From NCBI RefSeq assembly GCF_900102785.1, contig NZ_FNGC01000007.1, forward strand, positions 94,008-158,007: a stretch of 64,000 nt of DNA, in the 5' to 3' direction. A program made the position numbers and the translations under genes. The DNA is from Arthrobacter sp. ok362. Lineage in GTDB: Bacteria > Actinomycetota > Actinomycetes > Actinomycetales > Micrococcaceae. The notes beneath the pieces were generated by a model, which ran no database searches, was not told the DNA's origin, and saw only the letters and a list, made by a program, of their open reading frames with translations. Positions 46,984-56,473 of the stretch are shown here, piece after piece; the stretch's first letter is position 1, and every line of letters begins with the position of its first letter.

Positions 46984-49461
46984 ATGACCGATCAGAAGTT
47001 GGCACTTGGCAGGCGGAACGGGCGGCCCTGGGGGGCTGCCATTGCGGCGGCGGCGCTGGTCGCCGGCATTCTTTTACCCACTGGCCCTGCGCTGGGAGCT
47101 GAGAGCGGATCCCAGGCCTCGGGCTGGGACTGCTCGTCAGGCTTCGTGGGCATGACCTTCGACGATGGACCCAATGTGTTCAATGAGGATCGCACCAGTT
47201 GGATCCTCGACACCCTGCGCGATTATGGGGTGCATGCCACGTTCTTCATCCTAGGCGAACGGGTGAACGACCCCAACCAGCCCACGCGACCTGACCTCGT
47301 GCTCAGGGAAGCAACGGAAGGTCACACGGTGGCCAACCACTCTTGGGACCACCCGGACCTGACGCGGTTGAGCACAAGCGACGTGGCGTCGCAGCTATCC
47401 CGCGCCAACGATGCCATCACCGCGGCAGGCGCTCCACGCCCAACGTTCTTCAGGCCCCCCTATGGCTACACCAACGATAACGTCGCCGCGGTGGGCGAAT
47501 CCCTGGGCCTCCGACAAGTGATCTGGGACGTCAACAAAGGTGATACGGCGGCGACCAGCACGTCCGGGGTGTCTGATCCGGTCCTCGCGGCAGTCCGGAC
47601 CGGAAGTGTCGTCGTACTTCATGACTGGGCGCCGTACACGGCCGAGGCACTCCCCACGATTCTGGACGGTTTGAAATCCAGGCACCTCTGCCCGGGACTG
47701 CTGAACCGTACCACTGCCTACAATGCACAATTGCGCAGCTACGTGTCTGTAGTGCCCGATCCGAACGGGCCGCACGACTCGAGCCCGCGACAGTGTCCCT
47801 GCAGCGTTTTCACGCCGCTCCAGGTCCCGAGTCTCGTAGCAAGTGCGGCCACGGGCCCCCACGAACTGGGGATGCGGTTTGCGGCCGATGTACCTGGTGT
47901 AATAACTGCTATCCGGTTCTATAAGGCCGCTGTGAACACGGGTCCGCACCCGGTTCGTCTCTGGTCCAGCGGTGGTCAGTTGCTCGGTTCCGGAGCCGCA
48001 CAAAGCGAGTCCGACTCGGGCTGGCAACAGGTGGACATCCCGGGCGGCGTCCACGTCCAGGCAGCTACGCAGTATGTTGCTTCGTATTCGGCACCCGCCG
48101 GCCGCTTCGCTCAGGACGTGAACTTCTTTGCAGCGGAGGCGGGCTCATCGCCGATCCGGGGGTCGGCCAGCGTACCGGGAGCGGGGAACGGCGTCTACGC
48201 AACCGCGACAGGTTCCTTCCCCACCCACACGTATTCGGCCAGCAATTACTGGGTGGACGTGGTTTTTGTCCCGGATCAACCCGGAGCGGCGGTCTCGGCG
48301 GTCGATGACGTGGGGTCCACGGCGTTCGAGACGGCGCTCTCGGTGCCGGCACCGGGTGTGCTGGCCAATGACACAGGGAGCGGGTTGGCCGTCTCGGCCT
48401 GGTCGCAGCCTTCGCACGGTTCGGTGAGCATGACGGCCCCGGGCGGATACACCTACACGCCTGCTGCCGGGTTCTCCGGAACAGACGCGTTCACCTACAC
48501 CGTCACCGACTCAGCCGGAAGGACGGCGTCCGCGACCGTGCGCATCACCGTGTCCGCATCGGCGGTCTCGGCGGTCGATGACGTGGGGTCCACGGCCTTC
48601 GAGACGGCGCTCTCGGTGCCGGCACCGGGTGTGCTGGCCAATGACACAGGGAGCGGGTTGGCCGTCTCGGCCTGGTCGCAGCCTTCGCACGGTTCGGTGA
48701 GCATGACGGCCCCGGGCGGATACACCTACACGCCTGCTGCCGGGTTCTCCGGAACAGACGCGTTCACCTACACCGTCACCGACTCAGCCGGAAGGACGGC
48801 GTCCGCGACCGTGCGGATCACCGTGTCCGCGTCGGCGATTGTCGCTCGTGACACTTTCACCCGTTCTGTCACCGGCGGCTGGGGCACCGCGGATCTCGGC
48901 GGCGCCTGGACGCCAACCAGCACGGCGCTCAGTGCGGACGGGCAGCGCGGCGTGCTGGGGCTTTCTGCCGGGCAGACCCGCCAGGTGTTCCTCAACAGCG
49001 TCAGCAAGACGGACACCGACATCACGGCTGCGGTCCGACTGGATGCCGCACCGGGGGGAAGCGGAGCGTACGCCAGCCTCGTGACGCGCCACGTTGGCCC
49101 AACGGTCGAGTACCGCGGGACTGCCAGAGTGCAGGCAAACGGCGCAGTGAGCGCACTCATCTACCGGATGAACGGTTCGCAGCCCGAAACGGTCATAGGA
49201 CGGGAAGTCGTAGTCCCGGGCTTGTCCGCCGCACCGGGATCAACGCTCTCACTCCGGTTGAGAGCTGGTGGTACCAGTCCCACAACGCTTAGCCTCACCG
49301 TCTGGCAGTCCGGCTCGACCGAACCGTCGCCTCAGGTGACGGCGAGCGACAGCACCGCAGCCCTTCAGATGCCGGGCGTACCGGGGATTACCGCGGCACT
49401 GTCGTCCAAGAGCGGGTCAACTCTCGTCCGGTTCAGCTTCGACGACGTCGTCATACGCTAG
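46984..49461 (+). CDS. secreted polysaccharide deacetylase with DUF4082 and two Ig-like repeats
   Basis: Encodes 825 residues. A signal peptide (about 1-38) precedes a NodB deacetylase domain with all motifs: TFDDGPN, HSWDH, RPPYGY, WDVNKGD and LHDW. A DUF4082-like beta domain follows (about 275-430), then two near-identical Ig-like (Big_9-type) domains of 91 residues (about 436-618) and a C-terminal beta domain of about 200 residues resembling a laminin-G or sugar-binding module. The enzyme should remove acetyl groups from cell-wall peptidoglycan or chitin-like sugars outside the cell. The tandem copies differ by only a few bases (48291-48838), so the duplication is recent. Confidence 0.9.
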   Translation: MTDQKLALGRRNGRPWGAAIAAAALVAGILLPTGPALGAESGSQASGWDCSSGFVGMTFDDGPNVFNEDRTSWILDTLRDYGVHATFFILGERVNDPNQPTRPDLVLREATEGHTVANHSWDHPDLTRLSTSDVASQLSRANDAITAAGAPRPTFFRPPYGYTNDNVAAVGESLGLRQVIWDVNKGDTAATSTSGVSDPVLAAVRTGSVVVLHDWAPYTAEALPTILDGLKSRHLCPGLLNRTTAYNAQLRSYVSVVPDPNGPHDSSPRQCPCSVFTPLQVPSLVASAATGPHELGMRFAADVPGVITAIRFYKAAVNTGPHPVRLWSSGGQLLGSGAAQSESDSGWQQVDIPGGVHVQAATQYVASYSAPAGRFAQDVNFFAAEAGSSPIRGSASVPGAGNGVYATATGSFPTHTYSASNYWVDVVFVPDQPGAAVSAVDDVGSTAFETALSVPAPGVLANDTGSGLAVSAWSQPSHGSVSMTAPGGYTYTPAAGFSGTDAFTYTVTDSAGRTASATVRITVSASAVSAVDDVGSTAFETALSVPAPGVLANDTGSGLAVSAWSQPSHGSVSMTAPGGYTYTPAAGFSGTDAFTYTVTDSAGRTASATVRITVSASAIVARDTFTRSVTGGWGTADLGGAWTPTSTALSADGQRGVLGLSAGQTRQVFLNSVSKTDTDITAAVRLDAAPGGSGAYASLVTRHVGPTVEYRGTARVQANGAVSALIYRMNGSQPETVIGREVVVPGLSAAPGSTLSLRLRAGGTSPTTLSLTVWQSGSTEPSPQVTASDSTAALQMPGVPGITAALSSKSGSTLVRFSFDDVVIR
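48288..48838. repeat. 273-bp tandem duplication (Ig-like domain)
   Basis: Copy 1 (from about 48288) and copy 2 (from about 48561) are offset by exactly 273 nt (91 codons) and differ at only a handful of bases, for example ggcgttcgag against ggccttcgag. Reading frame is kept. Confidence 0.9.
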
Positions 49462-49483
49462 TGGGCTCTCAAGGCACAGGATC

Positions 49484-49621
49484 TTACGTGGCAGGCGGTA
49501 CGGAGTACGACATGACGGGTTCCCGGTCGTCGTCGGCGTCGACCCAGGCCGCGAAGTCCTTCAGCGACATGATGCAGTAGTAATCGCAATACCGCAGGTT
49601 CTTCTTCTCCGACTTGCTCAT
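49484..49621 (-). CDS. small Cys/Tyr-containing protein
   Basis: ATG at 49621 reads 45 codons to TAA at 49484-49486. The peptide begins MSKSEKKNLRYCDYYC and ends in VMSYSVPPAT, with an acidic ADADDDRE middle. Third positions are almost all G or C, like real genes here, and the opposite strand has stops. The Shine-Dalgarno box is weak (GAAG, about 9 nt away). The two cysteines four residues apart amid tyrosines are notable. No family is recognised. Confidence 0.5.
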   Translation of the reverse strand: MSKSEKKNLRYCDYYCIMSLKDFAAWVDADDDREPVMSYSVPPAT

Positions 49622-49802
49622 GCCGGTACTTCGATGCGGGCGCTGTCCCGGATGGGATGACGACGGCGCGCCAACACTCTTCGATGCGCCTGTTCAGTGT
49701 CAACCGCGAGGTGGACCGCCGCGTCCGGGCAGGCACAGCATCAGAGCCAGGCACATCATCAGAGTCAGGCACCGAGGCGTAGTGGTCTTCTCCTGCGACC
49801 CG

Positions 49803-50828
49803 TCAGTCGCTGTTGCGCGCCCGGCTGGGCTGGACCCTCGGCGGTTCCCCGGGCATCTTGGGAAAGTCCGGCGGGAATGGCAGCTCCCCCAGCCCGGCTT
49901 CGACGTCCCTGTCCCACCATTCCAGGAGGACATCGACGGCGCCCGCGCCGCCCGAATGCATGCCCTCCCACGGATCGCCGGTGGCTTTGAGCCGCTCCGG
50001 CACGGTAACGATCGTGAAGGCATTCGGATCGGCGGACTCGAGCTCCTCCCAGCGGATCGGGCATGACACTGTCGCATTGGCGAGTGCGCGCGGGCTGTAG
50101 GCCCCCGCTATCGTACGGTCGCGGTTCGCCTGGTTGAAGTCGGCGAAGATGCGGGCGCCGCGTTCTTCCTTCCACCAGGCGGTGGTTACCTGGTCGGGAA
50201 GGCGCCGCTCGAGTTCGCGCGCCGCCGCGATGACCGCGTGCCGCACATCCAGGAACTCCCGGATCGGCTCAATCGGAGCAAAGACATGGAGCCCCCGGTT
50301 GCCTGAGGTCTTGATGAAGGCGTCCAGACCGGCCTCCGCCAGTACGCGCCGCAACTCCTGCGCGACCGGAACGGCCTCCGCGAACCCGGTACCAGGCTGC
50401 GGGTCGAGGTCGATCCGCAACTCGTCCGGATTGTCCGGATTGCCGGCCCGGGAGGGCCACGGGTGGAAGACCACCGTATTCATCTGCACCGCCCACACCG
50501 CTGCGGCGATTTCATCAATTATCAGCTGGGGATGCGAGCGTCCGCTGGGATAGACGACGTCGACCGAACGGATGAAATCCGGGGCACCTTTGGGCGGGTT
50601 CTTGGAGAAGAACTGCTCGCCGTCCACCGTGTCCTTGAACCGCTGGAGCGTCACCGGCCGGTCCCCGTTCGCCGCCAGGAAGGCATCCCCGACGTCCACC
50701 ATGTACCGGGCCAGGTCCAGCTTGGTGAGTCCCAGTCCGGGCCAGACGACCCTCGCCGGGCTCGACACCCGCAACTCCCGGTCGCCGTGCGGACCGCTGA
50801 CAGTGAGGTGGACTTCTTCCTTGGCCAT
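49803..50828 (-). CDS. LigD-type polymerase (PrimPol) domain protein
   Basis: Encodes 341 residues of the archaeo-eukaryotic primase-like polymerase domain found in LigD of bacterial end joining. The catalytic acids are in ELRIDLDPQPG (near 137-147), with TSGNRGLHVF and later ARIFADFNQANRDRTI. No ligase or nuclease domain is attached and no Ku gene is adjacent, so it is the standalone form. Such proteins add ribonucleotides or fill gaps during DNA repair. Confidence 0.9.
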   Translation of the reverse strand: MAKEEVHLTVSGPHGDRELRVSSPARVVWPGLGLTKLDLARYMVDVGDAFLAANGDRPVTLQRFKDTVDGEQFFSKNPPKGAPDFIRSVDVVYPSGRSHPQLIIDEIAAAVWAVQMNTVVFHPWPSRAGNPDNPDELRIDLDPQPGTGFAEAVPVAQELRRVLAEAGLDAFIKTSGNRGLHVFAPIEPIREFLDVRHAVIAAARELERRLPDQVTTAWWKEERGARIFADFNQANRDRTIAGAYSPRALANATVSCPIRWEELESADPNAFTIVTVPERLKATGDPWEGMHSGGAGAVDVLLEWWDRDVEAGLGELPFPPDFPKMPGEPPRVQPSRARNSD

Positions 50829-50898
50829 GGGGACAACCTACCCCGGCGGCGAGGACAGTTGAAGAGCGGAACGCCCCTGGAACCGGCATGATTGACGC

Positions 50899-51588
50899 AT
50901 GACAACGCCCGAGTTCCCGATCACCTTTGAGGTCGGCGACGCCACAGTGTCTGGCGTCTTTGCCGGGCCCGACGGCTCGTTCGCCACCTTGGTCGTTGCC
51001 CACGGCGCCGGGGCGGGAATGGACCATCCGTTCCTCGTCGGCTTCACCCGCGCCCTGAACGACCTGGGCGTCGCCACCCTGCGTTTCAACTTCCCCTACC
51101 GCGAGGCAGGACGGAAATTCCCTGACAGGCCGCCGGCGGCAATCGCCGCGTGGCGGGCGGCCATGGACGCCGCTGGGTCCCGGTCCGCCGGCCGGCCGCT
51201 GTGGGCGGCCGGGAAGTCCTTCGGCGGGCGCATGGCCTCCATGGCGGTGGCGGAAGGCATGCCGGCTGCCGGGCTGGTCTATCTGGGCTATCCGTTGCAC
51301 CCGCCGGGAAAACCCGAAAAACTTCGCGATGAGCATCTCTACGGGCTGACTTTGCCGATGCTTTTCCTGCAGGGCACGCGCGATACGTTCGCCACCCCGC
51401 AACTGCTGGAGGCCGTGGCCGCCAGAATCGGCCCTTCCGCGACCGTGGAGTGGCGTGAGGGCGGCGACCACTCTTTTGCCGTTGCCGGCGTGAAGCGCAG
51501 TGCCGACGAGGCGGGGGCGTCCCTGGCGGCCGCGGTGGCTGAGTTCCTGAAGACACACGGCGAAAATCCGGCGAACGTACTCCCCTAG
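50899..51588 (+). CDS. alpha/beta hydrolase (KANL3/Tex30 family)
   Basis: Encodes 229 residues. The nucleophile elbow is GKSFGGRM (Ser near 106), with VVAHGAGAGMDHP as the oxyanion region and GGDHSF supplying the catalytic His; the Asp lies in FLQGTRDTF. The family is widespread, without a fixed substrate. It is divergent from the LigD-like gene and overlaps the glycosyltransferase stop by 4 nt. Confidence 0.85.
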   Translation: MTTPEFPITFEVGDATVSGVFAGPDGSFATLVVAHGAGAGMDHPFLVGFTRALNDLGVATLRFNFPYREAGRKFPDRPPAAIAAWRAAMDAAGSRSAGRPLWAAGKSFGGRMASMAVAEGMPAAGLVYLGYPLHPPGKPEKLRDEHLYGLTLPMLFLQGTRDTFATPQLLEAVAARIGPSATVEWREGGDHSFAVAGVKRSADEAGASLAAAVAEFLKTHGENPANVLP

Positions 51589-52805
51589 TTGAGGTTGCCG
51601 AACCGGCCCGCCCCGTGGTGCACGCGCGCTTCGATGGCGTCGGCGGCGGCCACGGCCCCTCCCGCGCTGCGGACAACGTCGCTCATTGCGTCCACGTTCC
51701 GCCGGACCTGGGCGTCGGTGTGGAGCGCGGCAACCGCGGCCCGGAGCGCGTCGGGCCCGACGTCCTCCGCAACGTGCCGGCCGAGACCCAGTTCTTCAAG
51801 CCGGCGGGCGGTCGCCACCTGCTCCGGTTGCTGCGGCACGGCCAGTAGCGGGACGGCGAAGTAGAGTGCCTCCATGGTCGAATTCATGCCGGCGTGAGTA
51901 ATGAAGACGGCGGCGTGGCGCAGTACCTGCAATTGCGGGAAGTAAGGCCGGACCCGGACGTTTGGTGCAATCGTCCCAAGATCGGCGAGGCTGGTCTGGT
52001 CCCCGACGGCCATGGCGACCTCCCAATCGCTCCCGCCAAAGGCGTCAAGGCACATCCGGAAGAAATCCGGCCTGCGGTTCAGTGGAGTGGTCCCCAACGA
52101 AATGAAGACCAACGGACCCGTTCCCTCACGGACCCATTCACCGTCGCTGTCCCGGCCGCCCACGCTTGGCCCCACAAACCGGAACCGGTCATCGAATGTC
52201 GCCCCCATGGGCTGGAACTCGCGGGGAAGGAACACGATGTTGAACGGCGCCGGCGGACCGTTGAACAACCGGGGCGTACGCACACCTTGCTCGGCTGCGA
52301 ACTCCGCCAGCAATCGGCCCATGGCGAGGGCAACCTTGGCCATCTCATCGGCGCCTTCCGGTGGCGGGGCAGGCATCAGCGATCTCAGCGAGAAATGTTC
52401 GTTGCTGGCGTAGGTAGGCATGAGGGCAATGGCCGGGGCGCCGATCTTTTCTGCGGCCATGCTGCCGCTGAGCGTCATCGCATCAAAGCAGACGGCGTCG
52501 GGCGGGTCCTGCCGCAGGCGATCCACCAGCGCCGGAAAGCTGGATCTGAGGTCTTCGAACACTCGGTTCATGATCGGCAGCATCAGGTGCGCCTGCGCCC
52601 GCTGCCCGGGCTGCAGGGCAGGCATTGACGCCATCCAGTTCCCGCCGGAGGCGTGAAAGGCTGCGCCGGCGTTGCGGATCCGCGGTCCGAAGTCGGCCGA
52701 CGTGAAGTACGTAACCCTGTGCCCCCGGCCTACAAGCTCCGCCACCAGGGGCAGGGTCGGGTTAACGTGTCCGTGAGCGGGAATGGAGACGAACGCAAAA
52801 TGCAT
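51585..52805 (-). CDS. MGT-family glycosyltransferase
   Basis: Encodes 406 residues from ATG at 52805, where GAAGAG is correctly spaced; two upstream starts are too close to it. GT-B fold: N-terminal HFAFVSIPAHGHVNPTLPLV, C-terminal donor site VFITHAGMNSTMEALYFAVPLLAVPQQPEQ. MGT enzymes attach glucose or other sugars from UDP-sugars to macrolides or small lipophilic acceptors, often giving self-protection. The acceptor is not known. Confidence 0.9.
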   Translation of the reverse strand: MHFAFVSIPAHGHVNPTLPLVAELVGRGHRVTYFTSADFGPRIRNAGAAFHASGGNWMASMPALQPGQRAQAHLMLPIMNRVFEDLRSSFPALVDRLRQDPPDAVCFDAMTLSGSMAAEKIGAPAIALMPTYASNEHFSLRSLMPAPPPEGADEMAKVALAMGRLLAEFAAEQGVRTPRLFNGPPAPFNIVFLPREFQPMGATFDDRFRFVGPSVGGRDSDGEWVREGTGPLVFISLGTTPLNRRPDFFRMCLDAFGGSDWEVAMAVGDQTSLADLGTIAPNVRVRPYFPQLQVLRHAAVFITHAGMNSTMEALYFAVPLLAVPQQPEQVATARRLEELGLGRHVAEDVGPDALRAAVAALHTDAQVRRNVDAMSDVVRSAGGAVAAADAIEARVHHGAGRFGNLN

Positions 52806-52967
52806 GGCCATCACTCTTCATCGCGTGGCTGAGGTCCCGTTTGACCAGCCTGTTTGCCGGCGTCCCGCGTGCCTGGCGGTCCGCCGGCGTCGTTCTCCTT
52901 CATCATGCCCCTGTTGCGCGGGCGGCGCGAGTGTTCTGCCGGCGGCGCCCGGCTCCGGGCACCGGGG

Positions 52968-55643
52968 TCAGTTCCGGGGCTTGGTCCGGGCTGTCGCGGG
53001 CGCGGTCCACGGGTCTTCGGGCCACGGATGCCTGGGATAGCGTCCGCGCATTTCCGCCCGGACCTGCGCGTAGGGCCCGGACCAGAACGATGCGAGGTCG
53101 TCCGTCACGGCCAGGGGCCGGCGGGCCGGCGAGAGCAAGTGGAACAGCACCGGCACGCGGCCATCTGCCAACCGCGGCGTCTCGGCCCAGCCAAAGCACT
53201 CCTGCAGCTTGACGGCCACTACCGGCCTGCCGGTGGTGTCTCCCGCGTCCGGGTAATCGATCCGGATCCGGGACCCGCTGGGGACCGCCAACGACTCAGG
53301 TACCAGTTCACCCAGCCGGGCCGCCTCGGGCCACGGCAGCAGCCGGCTCAGCGGTCCGGCGAGGTCGATCCCGCCCGTGGATGCCCCGCCGGCCAGCGCC
53401 GCGAGCTCCGGGGCCAGCCATTCGTCCAGCCGGGCCAGCAGCGCCGGCTCGGAAACGTCGGGCCATGTCCCGCCCAGCTCCCGGTGCAGGAGGGCAAGAC
53501 GGCGCCGCAAGCCATCCGCCGCCCTCGACCATCCGATGGTCGCCAACCCCTCGCTCGCCAGGGCGCGGGCCACAGCTGCGCGGCCCTCCTCCGCAGAAGG
53601 CCGTACTGGGGTGGAGGAGAGCACGATGGCGCCCAGGCGGCGCTCCCTCCGGGCCGAGACGCGGCCCTGGCTAAACCGCGCCTGCAGCGTTTCGCTCAGG
53701 AGGTTGCGGGCGGCGGCCTCTGCGGTGTCAGCCGTCAGCGGCGCCGCAGAGCGGATGACGGCGCCGGTCCCCGCGGCGTCGCGCCCTTGCGCGCGCGATA
53801 CTTCGGCCACGCCCAGCCACTCGTGCCCGGCCAGGGGGCTGCCGGCGGGCAACCCGGCCCGCGTTCCGGACGTGAGCAGGTATTGTGCCGGACCCTCACC
53901 CGGAACGCGGCGCGCCACGCGGTCCGGGAAAGCCAGCGCGACGACGAACCCGATCGCCTCCGCGGCGCCCACCGCCCCGGCCGGCCGGACGCCGGAGGAC
54001 TCCTGGCGCCCGACGCCGGAGGACTCCTGGCGCGAAATAGACTCCATCCGCCGGACGTCTTCCGCCCAGCGCCGGGATCCGGGATCCCTGCCCGTCCGCA
54101 GCGCGGCGACCAGGCGTGTGAGGTCTGCGCCCGGGGCGCGCTGGTCCCCCGAGACCAGGGCGACAGCCTCGGCCGCCGTGCGGTGGCCCACCGTCGCGGC
54201 GCCGTCCAGCAGGGCCCGGGCAAGCCGAGGGTCCGTCGGGACCCGGGCCAGGGTCTTGCCCAGCTCGGTTGCGTGACCGTCCGGAGCGATGGCGCCGAGT
54301 TCCCGCAGCACTTCAACGGCCTCGTCCATGGCACCCTGGGGCGGCGCGTCCGGCAGGGCCAGTCCCCGTCCGCCGGGGGCTCCCCAACACGCCAGGACCA
54401 GGGCGGCACCGGTCAGGTCGGCTGCCGCAATCTCCGGCGTCTGGTGGGCCGGCGCGGCGCCAAAGGCCCGCTGGTCATAGCAGCGGATCACCGTGCCAGG
54501 GCCCTGGCGTGCGGCACGGCCGGCGCGTTGTTCCGCGGACGCCCGGGAGCAGGACACCGTCACGAGGCCGGACATCCCGCGGCCGGCGTCGCGCCGCGGC
54601 TCCCGGGACAGCCCGGAGTCGATGACCAGCCGGACGCCGGGCACAGTGAGGGAGGACTCGGCAAGTGCGGTGGAAACGATGATCCGGGCAGCCCCGCCGG
54701 GCTCACGCCCGGAGACGGCGCGGTCCTGCTCCGCCGGGCCTGCCTGGCCGTGGAGTTCAAGGACCTCAGCGCGGCTCCGGCCGCGCAGCCGCGCGGCAAT
54801 GTAGGAGACCTCCCACGCGCCAGGAACGAACACCAGGGCGTCGATGTCCCGTCCGCCAGCCAGCGCGGCGGCGTGCCCCGCCGCTGCCGTGTCGGCCACA
54901 TGGTCCAGGAAGGCCCGGGCCACCCCCCGTTCGTCCAGCCGTGGTACCGACGCGGGGGCCCACTGCACGTCCAGCGGGTACAGCGCGGATGGACAGTCGA
55001 CAACCGGCGCCGGATCGTCGTCGTCGTTTCCGGCCGCCGTTTCACCGATCAGTGCCGCGAAGCGGGGCGCGTCGAGGGTCGCCGACATGGCGACGAGGGT
55101 GAGGTCACCGCGCAGCTGGCGGACTTCGGTGAGCATGCCGAGGAGGAGGTCGGTTTCCAGCCCGCGTTCGTGGACCTCGTCGAGGATCACGGCGTCGGTG
55201 CCCTCGAGCCCCGGCTCCGCGAGGAGGCGGCGCAGCAGGATGCCGGGGGTAACGAACTCGATTACGGTTCCGGGACCCGTCTGGCGTTCCCCGCGGACCG
55301 TGTAGCCCACACGGTCACCGAGCCGGGTGCCGTCCAGGGCGGCCAGGCGCCGGGCTGCCGCACGGGCAGCGACACGGCGCGGCTGGGTGACCACGATCCG
55401 CGGACGGCGGCCGCGCCTATCTCTCCCGCTGATCGCGACGTTGGCAAGCAGCGGCGGAACAAGCGTCGTCTTGCCAGTGCCAGGAGGAGCCTGCACCACT
55501 GCGGACGCCCCGGCACCGCCGCCTTGCAGCGCCGCTGCGAGGGCCCCCAGCGATTCCGCAAAAGTCAGACCTGCCCCGATGACGCCGAGGTCGAAGAGGC
55601 CGGTGGAGCAGGCTGGGTCCAGAGGTGCGGTCGCGGAAGTCAC
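52968..55643 (-). CDS. hrpB: ATP-dependent helicase HrpB
   Basis: Encodes about 891 residues. DEAH/RHA helicase core: Walker A APPGTGKTT (near 52), DEVHERG in motif II, SATLD in motif III, QRAGRAARQGPG in motif VI; the HrpB C-terminal domain ends RGRYPRHPWPEDPW. The GTG at 55643 is one possible start; an ATG at 55667 would add eight residues. HrpB is a 3'-5' RNA helicase of unknown target. A 24-nt repeat at 53988-54035 encodes a doubled QESSGV segment. Confidence 0.9.
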   Translation of the reverse strand: MTSATAPLDPACSTGLFDLGVIGAGLTFAESLGALAAALQGGGAGASAVVQAPPGTGKTTLVPPLLANVAISGRDRRGRRPRIVVTQPRRVAARAAARRLAALDGTRLGDRVGYTVRGERQTGPGTVIEFVTPGILLRRLLAEPGLEGTDAVILDEVHERGLETDLLLGMLTEVRQLRGDLTLVAMSATLDAPRFAALIGETAAGNDDDDPAPVVDCPSALYPLDVQWAPASVPRLDERGVARAFLDHVADTAAAGHAAALAGGRDIDALVFVPGAWEVSYIAARLRGRSRAEVLELHGQAGPAEQDRAVSGREPGGAARIIVSTALAESSLTVPGVRLVIDSGLSREPRRDAGRGMSGLVTVSCSRASAEQRAGRAARQGPGTVIRCYDQRAFGAAPAHQTPEIAAADLTGAALVLACWGAPGGRGLALPDAPPQGAMDEAVEVLRELGAIAPDGHATELGKTLARVPTDPRLARALLDGAATVGHRTAAEAVALVSGDQRAPGADLTRLVAALRTGRDPGSRRWAEDVRRMESISRQESSGVGRQESSGVRPAGAVGAAEAIGFVVALAFPDRVARRVPGEGPAQYLLTSGTRAGLPAGSPLAGHEWLGVAEVSRAQGRDAAGTGAVIRSAAPLTADTAEAAARNLLSETLQARFSQGRVSARRERRLGAIVLSSTPVRPSAEEGRAAVARALASEGLATIGWSRAADGLRRRLALLHRELGGTWPDVSEPALLARLDEWLAPELAALAGGASTGGIDLAGPLSRLLPWPEAARLGELVPESLAVPSGSRIRIDYPDAGDTTGRPVVAVKLQECFGWAETPRLADGRVPVLFHLLSPARRPLAVTDDLASFWSGPYAQVRAEMRGRYPRHPWPEDPWTAPATARTKPRN
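53988..54035. repeat. 24-nt tandem repeat inside hrpB
   Basis: Two adjacent copies of a 24-nt unit (53988-54011 and 54012-54035) differ only at the last base. In frame they encode RQESSGV-type segments and lie between helicase and C-terminal domains. Confidence 0.8.
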
Positions 55644-55747
55644 GCCTCCATTGTCTCCGCAATTCATGCCCGGGCGGTGCCGGCTGACCCGCACGCCGCT
55701 TCCCTGGGGCACGTGCGGGAGTCCAGTCCGGTGGGCGTCCCTCGAAG

Positions 55748-56473
55748 CTAGACGCTCGCGGTCAGGACGGTTCGTCCGCTGGCGATGGCACGGATTTCGA
55801 CGCGGCTGATGTCGGCACGCCGAACGACGGTGGTCGCCGTCGGCGTGGCCACCGTCCCGGGTGTTGCCGTCCAGGTGGCCACCTGTGTGGCGACGCCGCG
55901 TGAGTCGACGACCACCAGGCCGTATTCCTCCGGGGTGCGCCGATCGCCTGAACCTTCCGGTACAGGGGCGTCAGCCGGTGTAGGCGCGTATGTGCACTCC
56001 CAGTCGATCCGCGTTCCCCACGGCTGCTGGGTGAGGGAGCCCTTCGCCACCAGCGAGCTCTCGACCACTGGGGTGAAGTTCAGCGCTGTTTGGGATACGG
56101 CCTGCGTCTGCACGGCCGGCGGGGCAGGGGCCGTGACCGCAACGGTGGCCGCGCCCGCCGCGGCGGCCGCGCCGACCACTAGTCCGGCGACGGCAAGGCG
56201 CACGCGCCGGCGTCCGCGCTGGGCCTTCTTCGCCAGCCCCGGGAGCAACCCCCGCGTCGCCCTGGCGCCGTCGGCCTGTCCGAGGCCCTGTGCCTCTTCG
56301 GGTGAAAGAGCGGCCAGCAGTGATGGCAGCCCGGCAAGCTCGGCCACGGCTGCCCTGCATCCCCCGCAACCGGACAAGTGCTCCTCGAACTCATGGCGTT
56401 CAGAGGACGCCAAGGAGCCCAGCACATACGCGGCATCCCAGCTGCGGTACTCATCGATTCCATTTTGGCTCAT
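55748..56473 (-). CDS. zinc anti-sigma factor (RskA-like)
   Basis: Encodes 241 residues. The N-terminal zinc anti-sigma domain has the H-x3-C-x2-C motif (HLSGCGGC near 33-40). One membrane helix (about 92-115, AVAGLVVGAAAAAGAATVAV) leads to an extracytoplasmic beta domain ending LTASV. The ATG overlaps the sigma-factor stop by 4 nt. The membrane-bound form holds the ECF sigma factor until a stress signal triggers its release by proteolysis. Confidence 0.92.
   Translation of the reverse strand: MSQNGIDEYRSWDAAYVLGSLASSERHEFEEHLSGCGGCRAAVAELAGLPSLLAALSPEEAQGLGQADGARATRGLLPGLAKKAQRGRRRVRLAVAGLVVGAAAAAGAATVAVTAPAPPAVQTQAVSQTALNFTPVVESSLVAKGSLTQQPWGTRIDWECTYAPTPADAPVPEGSGDRRTPEEYGLVVVDSRGVATQVATWTATPGTVATPTATTVVRRADISRVEIRAIASGRTVLTASV

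Noticed and set aside
48288..48838. Assembly artefact for the Ig-like duplication
   Set aside because: Not fully excluded, but the copies differ at several bases, which an exact assembly duplication would not show.
52854..55751. 965-codon frame opposite hrpB
   Set aside because: Shadow frame with repetitive charged sequence and no motif; helicase motifs on the other strand are complete.
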